Assembly: GCA_003117195.1 (NCBI GenBank)
Contig: BDSI01000146.1
Span: forward strand, 183,409 to 247,408
Length of the DNA: 64,000 nt
Reading direction: 5' to 3'
DNA from: Eudorina sp. 2006-703-Eu-15
Taxonomy: Eukaryota; Chlorophyta; Chlorophyceae; Chlamydomonadales; Volvocaceae
In this document: piece after piece, positions 46,002 to 57,977 of the stretch
How positions within the stretch are numbered: the stretch's first letter is position 1
Layout: every line of letters starts with the position of its first letter
Notes under the pieces: generated by a model
The model's database searches: none
Told to the model about the DNA's origin: nothing
What the model saw: the letters and a program-made list of their open reading frames with translations, nothing else
Translations under genes and position numbers: made by a program

Positions 46002-49000
46002 ATGCTGCCTTCCTATCATCATGGAGGTAGCATGCCAGGCATGGGCTCGAAGCCCCTGCGGCGGTCCTGGTTCCAGGATATTAATGGCACGCTGATCGCC
46101 ATCCTGGTGCTGGCTGTGGTGCTGGCGCTGGAGCACTTCCACTTTCAAAGTAATCCGGGGCGGTGGTCGCTGCTTCATGCAATTACGGACATGGCATTGA
46201 TCGCCTCAATTTCGTGTTGGTCGTGGGCAGGCCGACTGCAGAGGATTAGTGCGCTGGAGGTGTCGCTCGCCACGCAACTTCAAGGTGTGGAGGCCAGCAT
46301 GAAGAAGCAGGCCGATCAGCTCCATAAGATGGACCCCAAGCTTAGCGAAATCGACACTGCCGAGCTGACCTTGAAACGGCTGCAGGAGGAGGTACGGTGT
46401 GGGTGACTCGGGCGCGGGGGCGCGGCCGCGGACAGCCCACGTTGAATAAGGTCCAAGGCGGGGGCCCACTACCACCATATCGCCACGACCCACATGGCGT
46501 ATCGCCGGCCTCTGGGCAGCAACGCAGCGCGCTTTGCCGCCCTATGTGCGCGCATCGCAACTTCGCTCGCGGTGTGGTGTGGTGCGCACTTGAGGATGCT
46601 TGCGACCCACATCGCGTCCGCAGGTGTCCAAGGCGATCTCCGGTCTGGAGGAGGTCCAGGCCGCCATTGAGGCCATCCGGAGCTCCAACGAGACCGCGGC
46701 GCTGGGCCAGGTACATGGGGTGGGGAGCCGCGGCCCCAGCCCGGTCCCACGTTAGGGCCCCTTTCCCCAACAGCGCAGCAGTGGTCCACGCAGCGCTTCC
46801 TGGAGCCAGGGCGGAGAAATTAAAAAGGCGATGTATGGTCACGGTTTTGGTTAGTCGTGGCCGGGCTGCAGCCCTGTCCTCCGGGCGGCGCTCACCCTGT
46901 CGGCGGGAGGTTTATCGGGCTCCTTTACGGTCACCCTTATTACCCATATGCAAAGGAGACGATCTCGCGCGGCAGGCCAAGCTGTTCGCAGCCGCCCGGG
47001 TCACCGCGACAGCCTGCAGGGCCCCCGGAACGCTCCACGCCCGCACTCCCTGTGCCGCATCCCGGCGTCGTGATTTGCCCACCCACCCACCCACCCATGC
47101 CGACAGAAAGTGGCGACCCAGGCCACGGAGGTGGAGTCGCTCTCCGCCCAGCTCAAGGAGGTTCGCGAGGGGCAGGCGAGCGGCCGGAAGTGGCTGACGG
47201 ACTTGAGCGCCCGCGTGACGGACTCGGAGGCCAACACGACGGCGTCGCTGACACGGGTAGGTCGCAGCACCGGGTGAGCAGCCCGGGGCCGGGCCCACTG
47301 GCCAGCCGCACTCGGCCGCGCGGGGCGGTGCGGCAGCCCGTGGCAGTACCAGTAGTACGTTTGGCGTCTCCACGGGGTGCTGTCCTGCGCCTGCTTCGTG
47401 GACACAGCCAGAGAGGGAGGCATGAGTTGCTGCCTTGAGACCGCCAGTCTGGTGTGGGCAGGGACGGGGGCTTTACAGAGGTGGGGCGGACGGGGGCGAG
47501 GCATGTGGGTCCCCCGGGGGATCCTGCATGGTGCATACGGCAGGGCTTGGGTTCGCCACTGACTGCATACCAACCAGAACCAACCGTGTGGCACCCGCAC
47601 GGGCCTGGTGTTGGCACGCCGGGCTGTGCAGCTGTCGACCAAGCTCGACGCCCACAACAAGGCCATCGCCACGCTGGCGGACCAGCTGGCGGTGCACCAG
47701 AACTCGACGCTGTCGGCGCTGCAGCAGCAGACCGCGGTGGTTTCGGAGGCGCTGGAGGCGCACCGGGAGCTGCAGAGCCGGGTGGACAGCCTCAAGCTGA
47801 GCACCGGGGCTGAGACGCCGCTGGAGGGGGGAACGTCAGCGAACGCCACAGCGGGAACCGCGGTGCCGGCGGCAGCAGCAGCAGCAGCAGGACCCTTGGC
47901 GGGCTCATCAGGGACAGCAACGGGGAGTGGGTCGGGCTCATCAGGACAGGCGGCGGGAGCTGAAACCAGCGCGGGATCCCGCTTGGGGGGAGGGACCGCG
48001 GATGCATCCGGCGCCGGGGATACTGCTGGCGTTGCTGCGTCGACGAATGGGACGACAGGAGACGCTTTGGCGGTGAAGACCAGCAACGCCACGGGCACGG
48101 CACAGGCGGCAACGGCGCAGGGCGCATCGCTCGAGATGAACAACTTCACGATTAGCTTCCAGGGCTCGGGCAAGCACGCGATTGCGGCAGCCCGGGGCGG
48201 GGCGGGCACCCAGGCGGGGACGGCGGCGGGGACGACGACGACTGCGACGACGGGTAGCGATTCGGGAGCAGAGGCCGCGGATGCGGGCGCCGCTGGCAGC
48301 AATGCGACCGTGGGGGGGACCGCCGCCGCCGCCCCCACGACGTCGGGTGATGTCGCTGGTGGCGGTGCCGCTGACGGGGCGGACAACAGCGGCGGTGCGC
48401 AGGAGGACGACCAGCTGGTCCGTGAGCATGTGGGCCTTGTGTTGGACGACGAGGGCGCCGGGTCCGAAGTGACGGCGGCGACGGCAGGCGGCGCAGCAGA
48501 CACGGGGACAGCGGTGTCTGCAGCAGCAGCAGCAAGCAGGGCGACGAGCGGGTGAGTACGCGCCTGGCGGGGCCCGTGGGCTAGGACGTGGCGCTGGACG
48601 CTACCCGTGTGTGATATGTGCGTCATGATTTGTCAGGGGCGATGGAGGGCAAGAGTGCAGGCGGGCAGGCGGGTGCATCCAGGGGAGCCGTGTGCCTCAG
48701 CCGTGTGCCATAGGTTCCCCAACGGCGCGTCTGGCTGGCTGGCTGGCTGGCTGACGACAGCTGCACCCTCTGGGTTCCCTCGCGCGTCGCAGGGGCGCTA
48801 TCGCCGGCTCCGGGACTGCGGGGGCGACGATCGCAGCCGATGCTGCCGGAGAGGCCCGCAGCAACACCACGCAGACCGCCGGCAGCACGGCCGCAGACGC
48901 GGCTTCCATCGCCGCCACGACCACTGCGGGTAACAGCAGCAGCAGTAACAGCAGCAGCGGCGGCGACACGGCTGCGTCCTCCGCTGCGACATCAATTGCC

Positions 49001-49702
49001 GCTTCCGCTGACACCCAAAGCACTGGAGGCACCAGCACTTCGGCGCTGGATGCGCTGCACACGCTGGTCTCATCCGCGGCCGAATCCACTGAGGCCGGGT
49101 CGCTGGGGGCAGACGCCGCCGGAGCGGATGCGGGTGCGGAGGGCGTCACAGCAGGGACTGGGTACGCCGCCGCCGGGGCTGCCGGCACCGTTGCAGCCAC
49201 CTCTGGTGACGTTTCGGAGGCCGCCGCCGCCGGTGGTGGTGGTGGTGGTGGTGGCGATGCCGGTGGCATAACTGCCGCCGTTCAGGGCAGCTGGCGTCGC
49301 AGCCGGGGCCGGGGCCGGGGCCAGGTCAACAGCGACCTCGCGCGGCGAGGGCACGGCGATGCGGACGGGCAGCGGACGGGCGGGGGCCTCAGGTCTGGGG
49401 CCGGAAAGAGCCGCTTTGAGCGTGTGCGCGCGCGGCTCATGGAGCAACGCCGCCTCGGCGACGAGACGGCGAGGGTGTCAGCCACCGCAGCCGAGGGGGT
49501 GGTTGTGGGCCCGGCCACCAGCAAGGCCGCGGAGCAGGATGGGGCCAGTGTCGGCGCAGCTGCGGCGGGCGGCGGAGGCCGCGCGGGCGCCGGCGTCGCA
49601 GTCTCGGGCGCCGATTCTGATGGCGGCAGCAGCGCCGCCGCCTTGGAGACGGCGGAGGAGGTGGTGCTGATGGATGAGGAGGAGCAGGACAGGGTGGAGT
49701 GA
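46002..49702 (+). CDS. membrane-anchored coiled-coil protein of unknown function, 5 exons
   Basis: Not a family I recognise. Exons: 46002-46391, 46624-46710, 47107-47256, 47632-48551, 48793-49702; phases close for 818 residues. Order: short cytosolic-type N-terminus, hydrophobic segment INGTLIAILVLAVVLALEHF (about 27-46), a second hydrophobic stretch (about 55-80), then a heptad-rich coiled coil (about 80-260) spread over four exons, for example LSAQLKEVREGQASGRKWL and LSTKLDAHNKAIATLADQL. After that come about 430 residues of Ala/Gly/Thr/Ser-rich low complexity with several N-x-S/T sequons (NSSSSNSSSGG), a basic RSRGRGRGQ patch near 680 and an acidic end (VLMDEEEQDRVE). The layout suggests a tether or scaffold on a membrane. 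The low-complexity half could be less reliable at exon ends. Confidence 0.62.
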
Positions 49703-52261
49703 GGAGGCGCACCGCAACAGAAAGGGCTGTGGCTGTGGCTGTGGGTGGGAGGTCTGTCCCTCCAGAAACGGAAAGGTGTGACAGCGACCGCCGGGGGCCC
49801 GCGTCTTCCCCGACACTGTGTCAGGCGATCGCCAAACAGAGCATCCGGCGAGCCGGCGGTGGTGGAACCGCCGCCCACCGGGACTTGTGCGTGCCCGTGT
49901 GTTCAGAAAGAACCCGCGCGTTAGTGTGAGGTATATGTGTGCGTGCATGCATGCGTGTGATCGGGAACGGGATCGGGAGGTCCAAAAGGAAAGAAGAATC
50001 GAACCGGGATGGGGGCCCCCTTCCGAGGCGGTAGGGCGGTTGGGCCGTCTTGGCAAGGGAAGGCTCCTTGGCTGGGGAAGGACGGTGGCCAAGCACGGGG
50101 GGTCGAGAGTGCGCCAGCGGCGGTGGGGCGGGAGGGAGGTGGCAGGGGTTGGGGCGATGCGGTGCGATGCGCAGCAGAGGGCTGCGGGGAGCGTGCCTTG
50201 GACGTCTCGGGTATCCGGCGGACGATCCGGCGGGAGGCCGGTGACCTTCCGCATACCGGCCGTCAGGCGAGGGCTGTGCGGGGCGGTGGCCCATGCGCGC
50301 GCGAGCTGTGTCACGGCAGGCGAGAGCTGTGGCGGGCGCGGCTGCACGACCAGGCGGACCAGGGGCAAGTAGCACGCGGCCCATTCGAGGAGGACGCACC
50401 AGGGCGGGGGCCGCGGGCGGCTGCTTGAATGTGATTTGAACGAAGCAAGAGGAGCGCAAACGATCACGTGTGTCCTTCAGCCCTGACCGACCGGGTTTCG
50501 GTGCTGCTGCCGGAGGACCCAAGGTCCGGTTGCGGTGCGGTGCGGGGGCAGGGGAAGCACTGAGTGGTGTGGGGCGCTGTGCGCCAGTCGGTGCGGAGGC
50601 GGTGGGGCGGGCTGAACTACCCTAGTTATGCGCGACCGGACCGAGAGCTTCTTCGGGGACTGCGTTCTGCGGCGCGCAGCTGGCAACTGGTGCGGACTCA
50701 CCCCGAGACCATCCACGCATGCATGTGCGGCCAGGTGCATGTGACGTGCGGGAGGGGCGCCGCCGCGTCTTCACGGGCATCCCCCCTCCTTCGCGACGAT
50801 GTCACCTATCTGGGCGTCACCTACCAGCAAGAAGCCGAGCTGTGGAGAGCTTTCCATCGGACCGTCGTCAGCGCGTCGTGAGGGGGGGCTGTAGCATGTC
50901 ATCACGGCGAGCAGAGGCGCGTCGTCATATGATCCTTCCTGGACGTGGGTGGCCTCCGCGCGGGCTTGCGATCACGTCTTACTTCCTTAGCTTGAGAGGT
51001 CCGAGAAGGGATATCTGATATCTTCGTGGTTTGCGGGTGGCCATGTGATCGTGACCACGGCACGGCGGGGGGCGACGATAGGGTGGGCCGATAGAACTGG
51101 ACTGGGTGTAGTGTGTACGAGCGTGCGTGACTTGATCGAGATGCGGTGTTTGGTGCCATGAGTTGAGGCGTGGCCTGATGTTATAATGCAAGATCAGAGT
51201 TCCTTCGTACCGTTTGTCGGTCGTTGGTCGCTACCTACATTCACAGTGAAGATTCGAAGTTATGCTCTCATTATGGAGCTGAACATCATGGTCAATACGT
51301 CGTCCTCTCTGTGCGCAGTACCCTTTTAATTAATGTTGTTACAGTGACCCCACGAGCCATCGGTGACAGCCAATACCCTGTCCCCGAGACGTACGTCATC
51401 GCGTCCTGTAAGGGTGGCGGCGGTGCGATTGCGTGCGGTGCGATTCTCGTAAGTTGTGTGTTGGCAGATCCCGCCGCTGCATGCGCCCACCCGTCTCCTC
51501 CTCGGCAAGGATGCAACTTCCGCCACGCCACCAACCCCGCACAACACCCGCAACCCGCCCCGCCCGCGGCAGCGAGACGGCCAACGATTGGCTGGGGCAG
51601 TGGCGCAGTGCGAGGGCTCCCATCAGGGCCCGGGGGCTTCCCGCCCCGGCTGGCACCGCATCCGTATCCGCGTAGTGTGTCCTCCCTGCCGTCGCCTGCA
51701 AGCACACCCCACCTCGGCCCGCGAACCCTGGCGGCGTGGAGTTGGGTGCTGTACAAGGTCTCGCCAACACTGCGCCAACAGTGCCAGCCCCGTGCGTGAC
51801 CCCACGGCCGACGCAAAACCGTGATGCCTGGTCTGGCGGCAGGACCTGGCGGCGAAGGGAGGAAACGCCGCCACGGGGCCCAGGGGGATGGGAATGCCCG
51901 CAGCATCCCACGGTCCTGCTGGCCCCCCTCCGCCACCTCATGCACCTCAGTTGGGTTGAATGCACACGAAGCACCCCTCCCAATACCGCCGGCATGTGGC
52001 ATCCCCCCGCGCAGCCACACCGCCAGAAGTCTGCCCCGCGCAGCCAGGGGTGAGCGATGCCCCCCTGCCCTTCACTGCACACCGCGCTACACAGCACATC
52101 CTGCCTCCTCCCACTGCTCCCTTCCCCCTCCTCCACCTCCCCAAACTTCATCCCAGGGAGGGTCCACTTAGTCCCTCCTGCGTGCACAGCACCTCGCCGC
52201 TGCACTGCCTCCTCCCCCCTCCTCCCCCCTCCTGTGACCCGCCCGAATGGCGGCCGCCGCC
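49703..52261. other. intergenic between convergent coiled-coil and P5CDH genes
   Basis: It should hold both 3' untranslated ends. No frame resembles a protein. A dispersed word (GTTACAGTGACCCC, then CATCGGTGACAGCCAA) lies at 51338-51372 and contains the first minus-strand TGTAA after P5CDH. Confidence 0.5.
51339..51343 (-). terminator. candidate TGTAA polyadenylation signal, P5CDH
   Basis: First minus-strand TGTAA downstream of the P5CDH stop (52262), about 920 nt away, lying inside a dispersed repeat word. Confidence 0.35.
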
Positions 52262-55200
52262 TCACGACTGCACCAGGGAGGCCGCCGGCGGCAGCGGTCC
52301 GAAGTCCGTGATGATCTCGCGGTGGCAGGACCACACCAGCCGGATGGCCTCCGGGGTGCCGATGCCCGCACCCCGCGGGTCGCCGGCGGGGCCGAACCAG
52401 TGGTTCTGAGGGGCGCCTGAGAAGGGCGGGGTGGGGGGGGGGTAGGGAAGCGATAGACGTGGGAGGGCGCAGAGGAGGAGATTGGGGGCACGCATGCTCT
52501 GCATACTGCGCTGCCGCCAGAGCTAGCTAAGGTCCCGTGAAGGCGGGGGGATGGAGGTGCCGTGGACGGAGAAAGAAATCGGGTGGGGCAGCGCGGCGGG
52601 AGGAGGGGATAAACGCGTCGGCAGGGCGGTGACTGCGGGGACACACCCCGACCCTCATGGGGGATTCCCCACCCAACCTCCGGATCAAACCACACCCTCC
52701 AGGCAATGAGCCGAGCCCACCCGAACTGCACACCTGCTTCCCACTTCACCACACGCTATCGTACTCGCACCATCACCGCTCCCTCCCTCCCTGCCTCCCT
52801 CCCTCCTGACTGTCAACCCAAACCCCTGAGCCACCTCCTTCCCGGCCCCACCCAAAGCACACATCCGCACCCACATCCGCACCCACATCCGCACCCACAT
52901 CCGCACCCACATCCGCACCCACACCCACTCCCACCTGTGGTCCGTGCTCGGATGCCCGCGTACGTGGTCCCATTGACCGTGTTGGCCAGCACCGTCTGCA
53001 CGAAGTTGATGTCGTTGGACACGATGGCGGCCGTCAGGTGGTGGCTCATGCGCTCGCAGGCCTCCAGAACCAGCGGCAGCTGCCCCTCGCGCCACTCCGT
53101 CACCACCTGGGGGAGGGACGGAGGGAGGGAGGGAGGGAGGGAGGCAAAGGTCGCCGGGCCCGGGGAGGGAGCTTGCGAAGGGCAGGTGTAAGATACGGTA
53201 GACATGTTGAAGCTGCGACGCTGCTGCCAGAGGGGGCAAAGGTCCCATTAGAGACGGAGGAAGGGTGCAGGGGATGCCGTGGACGGCACAGACTGCGCTG
53301 ACTGCCTGCGCACCAACGATATCCGCGAGGGAACGATGTGACGTTTCCAGGACCCCCCCGCGGCGGTGACGGTGGAGGGGTGCAGGTGAGGGGGTCGACG
53401 GCGGGAGTGTGTGTGGGGGGGGGGCGAGCGGTGAGATCGCTGAGATGGCCGCCCACCTGGAAGGGTCCGAACACCTCCGTGGTAACCGCGTCAAAGTGTT
53501 CGGGCTTCAGGGCCTGATCCAGAGGTACGAACACGGCGGTGGGCTCCACGGCGCCGTACACCGCCGGGATGGAGTGGTTGGTGAGCGCCTTGCCGCCGAA
53601 GAGCAGCTTGGCACCTGCCGGATGAGGTGCGTGGGATTGAGCGGGCGGGTTCACAGGACATTGGTAGGCATCTTTTGAAGCTTCACTGCTGCTGCCAGAG
53701 CAAACGCGAAAGTAATACAGTATGCAGAAAGCAAGCCCGGGTGGGGAAGGGGTGCAGGCGCGGGGATGGTGGCGGCAGGCAGGGACGCAGCCGGTCGGCA
53801 CTGAGGTCAGGCGAACAGGCCATATCGATCGGGTAGCCGGGTAGGTACCACCAGGCAGGCCGGCACCTCAGGTAGGTAGGCAAGCACCCGACCCCCGCGG
53901 CCCTCTCTGTCTCGGCTTGTCGCCAGTCCACGCAGCCTGTCACCGCAGGGACCAGCACCCTGGGCGGCAGCCCCATATCACCCCCGTCACAGTCGCCGAC
54001 CCCGCCGCCCCCCACCGCCCCCAACACCCCGCCCCATGTCCTCCTCCCCTCCCCTGCTGCCCCTCCCCGCGCCCCACCCACATAAGCCCACACTTACCCG
54101 GGATGTCCAGCAGCCGCTTCGTGTGGTCCAGGATGGCCTGGGTGGTCCAGCTGAGCACGGGCCCCACCGTCAGGTCGGACAGCTGGCGGGTGGCGGCGAG
54201 CGCCTTGAGCCGCTCCAGCAGCCCCGCGGCCACCCAGTTGCTGAGGGAGGGGAGGGCAGGGGAGGGGAGGGGAGGTGGGGGCGGAAGGGCGGTCGGCACC
54301 CCTCCCCGGGCCCCCCCACGTCGTCACGGGCCCCGGCAACCCTGGACCACTCCTGGACTCCGGCCCGCACCAGTTCCCCCACCACCGCCCCAGGTCAACG
54401 GCATGGGGCCCCTCCTCCGCAGCCCTTTAAGAACACAATTTCTGTGCTCCCCTTCCTCCCCCCTCCTCCGGCGAGCCTATGGGGCAGCCCCCTGTACCCC
54501 GCTCGGGTTCCTCCTGGGCGAGTGCTTTAACGCCGACTCCCGGGGGTGCTGCCCCACCCGCTCTGTATGACCCTGGTCGCGCTGTAGGCCCCCTTCCCCC
54601 CGCCATCCCCCGGGGAAGGGCGATCCTCTTGCCCGGGCTCCCACCCCCTGCCCCCCCTGCCCCTGCCCCACGCCCACCGGCGCCGCGCGCAGGCCGCCGC
54701 GCGCAGGCCGCACTTGCCTGTGCGCGAACAGGATGGACTCGGCGCTGCACTTCTGCCCCGAGCAGGCGTACGCGTCCTGGTCGCACTGCCAGGCCACGTA
54801 GTCCAGGTCCCGCACGTCGGGGCCCAGGATCTTCCAGTCGAAGCCCGCGTCCTCCAAGAACACCTGCCCGGAGCGGAGAGAGAAGGGTGCGTGTGTTTAG
54901 GTAAGAGACCTGCCCGACCCAAGGGTGTGTGTGAGTTGCGGGGGGGGAGGTAGAGACGAAAAACCAGACACAGACCCAGACCCAGGTGGTGGCGGGGGGA
55001 CAGCACGGTGGGGTTTTTCACTGTACTGAAAAGACTGATCGTGGTACCGTACGAAACGAGAATGAGGAGCGGGTACCTTCGATGCGTGGGACGGGATGGT
55101 GGTTGGACCAGGGCCGGTCGAGAGGCGGTTTCAATGTCTTTGATATTGTCCTGAGGGGCCCTGAGGGGCCCGGACCGCGACCGCGACCGCGACAGTGGGG

Positions 55201-57627
55201 CCGAACTCGAGTCTGGGTCAGGTTGGGAAGCTGCCCGGCCGGTCGCCCCACCTTGCCGTGCGTCTCCACCGCCAGCCGCTCCGCCACCCTCTGGCTCCCC
55301 GTGAACAGGGTGGACCGCGGCTCCGCCCTCTTGATCACCTCGCCCATGGTGACCCCGGGGCCGTGCAGCAGGTCCACGTCGGTGGCGGGCGCCCCGCAGT
55401 GGTGCAGCAGCCGCAGCAGCTGCTCCGCCACCACACTCACCTGCGGCAGGCGAGGGGCGGGCCGCCAGGAGCAGCGCCGGGGCAGGGACGTGGTTAGGAT
55501 CTTAGGAGCCGGGACAGGGACGGATGCGGGGCCGTTTGGAGGAAACCGACCGAGCCAGGAGGGCGAGCGGTGGGGCGATGACGCAGGGCAGGGCAGGGCA
55601 GGGCAGGGCAGGGCAGGGCAGGGCAGGGCAGGGCAGGGCAGGGCAGGGCAGGGCAGGGCAGGGCAGGGCAGGGCAGGGCGGGGCGGGACCGTCGGCGTAC
55701 GAGCCCCAGAGAACCCGGAGCGTGATGTCGGGCCACCCACGCAGGCACCCATCCACCCGCGCCCGCACCCGCTGGTCCACGTGCAGCAGCGGCTTGTTGC
55801 CCATGTATAAGGCCCCCATGAGCTGCAGCGCCGGGATCTCCAGCGGGAAGTTAAAGGGGGTGATGAGGGCCACGGGGCCGTACGGCCACCGGTTGCCGCT
55901 GCTGGTCTGACCCGCGTGGTCGCCCGGGTTGGTGAAGCCGCGGGCCAAGAAACGAACCTGGGGGTGGTGTTGGGGCGCGTGCAGTGGGGGCGGTGAGGCG
56001 GTGGGGCCGGGGGGGGGGAGAGGGGCTTGAAGCGAAAGAAGCCCAGACATACGGATCGGGGCCGGGAGATAGGGTCGCAGTCCTTGTCACCATTACAGCA
56101 CAAAATTCAAACCTCCACCCACCCACCCACCCACCCACCCACCTACCACCACACCACCACGCATCCCGCATCGGCATTCCGATGCCTCATCAGGATCTTG
56201 GTCTGCTGCACCCGTTGTACCCTCGCTGCCATTCGACCCCTGTTCTGAACAAGACAGGACCCAACACCCACTTCGCCGTGCACCCAGCGCTCCCCCCAAC
56301 CGCCCAAGCGCCCTCACCTGGTCCCCGCAGAAGTTCTCGAAGAACTTCCGGGTGACCCGCACCTCCCCCAGCGCCTGCGCGAAGCTCTTGGGCGCCACCC
56401 TCTGGATGAGGCGGGCGAAGAAGGTCTCCACCTCGGGCTTGCGCATCTCAGCTGCCACGCGGAACGACACGTCGCCGTACAGCAGGTACCTGTGCGCAGA
56501 CCCGCAGACCCGCATCATCGAATCCAGACCCAGTTCCAGGTCTCGAGTCTGACCCAGATCCCGACCACGGCCCCGACCCAGATCAGATCAGACCAGGTGC
56601 GCAAATCAGGTCATCGCAACACACCGCACCCGTCGACTGAGACCCGTCGACAGAGACCCGGCGGACACCACCGGAGGACACCACCGGAGGACACCACCTG
56701 ACAAACGTGTGAGGGCGGGCTGGGGCATCCTCTCGACCGAGGGGCTAACGGAGCTGCTGCCAGCGAGCGCTCCAACCGCTCCGTCCCTCTTCATCTTGAT
56801 CGCCCTTCTTGCCCGCGGCCCCGCGGACGAATACGTCCAGGGCCCCCCCTCGCACCTTTGCGGCTCCTTGAGGGGGTTGTGCAGCCCTGACTTGGGGACC
56901 GAACGCAGCGACTGCACGAACGGACCGATCTCGTCCGGCTGCGTGTGCGGCACCTCCATGAACTGCTCGCCGGTCAGCGGGTCGGGGAGCTGACGGAAGG
57001 TGGCGCTGGGCACCCAGCGGCCCGCCACTGCGGGGAGGGCAGGAGCAGGGAGGTGGACGGGGAGGCGGCAAAAGTTTCGTGCAGGCACGGAATGCCGATA
57101 TGGGTTGCGCTGGTTTGACTGCAAAAACATCCAATTTGGGAAGATTGGGTGGTGAGAGGGGAGATGTGAGAGGGGCTGCCCCGGTAATCTACTTCACACC
57201 AGGGCACTGCGCTTATGCGGGGTGCAAAACGCACGAAGCGACGTCTGCGTCCGCAAGCGCTCGATCAGAAGTGTATGTCTGTAAACAAGTGCATCTAGTA
57301 CCTATGCGGGTCGCATGGGAAGTCGCGCATCAAGATGCCGCTCTACGGTTGAAGCGCTTTTGGCTAACTGCTCAACCGCGCACGTGGATGCCCATCCGGA
57401 TTGTCGATTGACGATGACTGTGAAGGTATGCGATGACCGCCAGTCCAGAACACGCTCTGGCCAAGTGCCTTCCAGCCCCTACCCAAGTTCCGGCAGGACG
57501 CAGGAGCTGAGGCGTTCATCTTCTCCGGATCAACCGTAGCCCATGAGCTCGAATTTCGTACCAGCTGATATAGGGTCTGCGTTAACACGGACGCTTGCCC
57601 AAGCGCCCGGGCCTGCTGAGACAGCAT
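52262..57627 (-). CDS. P5CDH: delta-1-pyrroline-5-carboxylate dehydrogenase (ALDH12), 10 exons
   Basis: Mitochondrial enzyme oxidising P5C/glutamate semialdehyde to glutamate with NAD+, the second step of proline catabolism. Exons (minus order): 57627-57483, 57027-56856, 56489-56318, 55957-55769, 55440-55252, 54863-54718, 54240-54098, 53614-53457, 53106-52935, 52416-52262. All phases join, 546 residues against about 556 in plants. Exon 1 gives a presequence-like start (MLSQQARALGQASVL) and ATVDPEK, as in plant P5CDH. Motifs: GDQVRFLARGF, RWPYGPVALITPFNFPLEIP, STLFTGSQRVAERL, LEDAGFDWKILGPD, catalytic Cys about 328 in YACSGQKCSA, EVFGPFQ, and APQNHWFGPAGDPRGAG. Intron 6 is a GC-AG intron (CACAG/GCAAGTG), fixed by both phase and homology. 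Divergent from uL4m. Confidence 0.93.
52441..52540 (+). repeat. intron-end motif, diverged, P5CDH last intron
   Basis: GGTAGGGAAGCGATAGACGT, then after about 40 nt TGCGCTGCCGCCAGAGC and AAGGTCCCGTGA. Reverse relative to the gene, close to the acceptor of exon 10. Confidence 0.55.
52858..52926. repeat. 12-bp tandem repeat in P5CDH intron 9
   Basis: Nearly six units of CACATCCGCACC directly beyond the donor of exon 9, ending in CACACCCACTCCC. Confidence 0.95.
53190..53250 (+). repeat. intron-end motif, full copy, P5CDH intron 8
   Basis: AAGATACGGTAGACATGTTG, then AAGCTGCGACGCTGCTGCCA and GGGGGCAAAGGTCCCAT. Reverse relative to the gene, about 85 nt before the acceptor of exon 9. Confidence 0.7.
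53655..53706 (+). repeat. intron-end motif, full copy, P5CDH intron 7
   Basis: AGGACATTGGTAGGCATCTT, then TTGAAGCTTCACTGCTGCTG and CCAGAGCAAA. Reverse relative to the gene, about 40 nt before the acceptor of exon 8. Confidence 0.7.
54886..54924 (+). repeat. dispersed GTGTGTTTAGGTAAGAGACC repeat in P5CDH intron 5
   Basis: GTGTGTTTAGGTAAGAGACC then TGCCCGACCCAAG matches words at 2570-2606 and 10612-10645, with a decayed piece at 5533-5556. It lies just before the acceptor of exon 6. Confidence 0.6.
55583..55680. repeat. GGGCA pentanucleotide repeat in P5CDH intron 4
   Basis: About nineteen uninterrupted GGGCA units, then GGGCG variants, between exons 4 and 5. Confidence 0.97.
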
Positions 57628-57977
57628 GACGTATTGGCGCTCAATTCAAGTACTCGCTTCGTAATGAAAATAAGGATCGCGTCTCAATTACGAAACAACA
57701 TGAAATACGCGGCTGTTCTGATAATCGAATTATGTATGTTGATGTTTCGGTTGTTCGTTGACGCTCTGTACCGCCGAGCACTCCGGGTCCTGGCATTTCA
57801 TGCGTAACACCTTGACATTATCATCGGCATGCTGGCATGCATACACACGACTTTCTGGTGTGCGTACCTGGTAACGATCAAACTCCTAATGTGTGTGCTG
57901 TTTCACAAAAGGGAGTATGCAGGGGTTTTAAATCAGACAAACTAAGAACATAGGCGCCGTATAACAGAGCAGGCGCG
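57628..57977. promoter_or_regulatory. shared divergent promoter region, P5CDH / uL4m
   Basis: 350 bp between start codons of two genes for mitochondrial proteins. It is clearly AT-richer than the flanks (for example AATCGAATTATGTATG and TTTTAAATCAGAC). No consensus element can be assigned with certainty. Confidence 0.45.
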
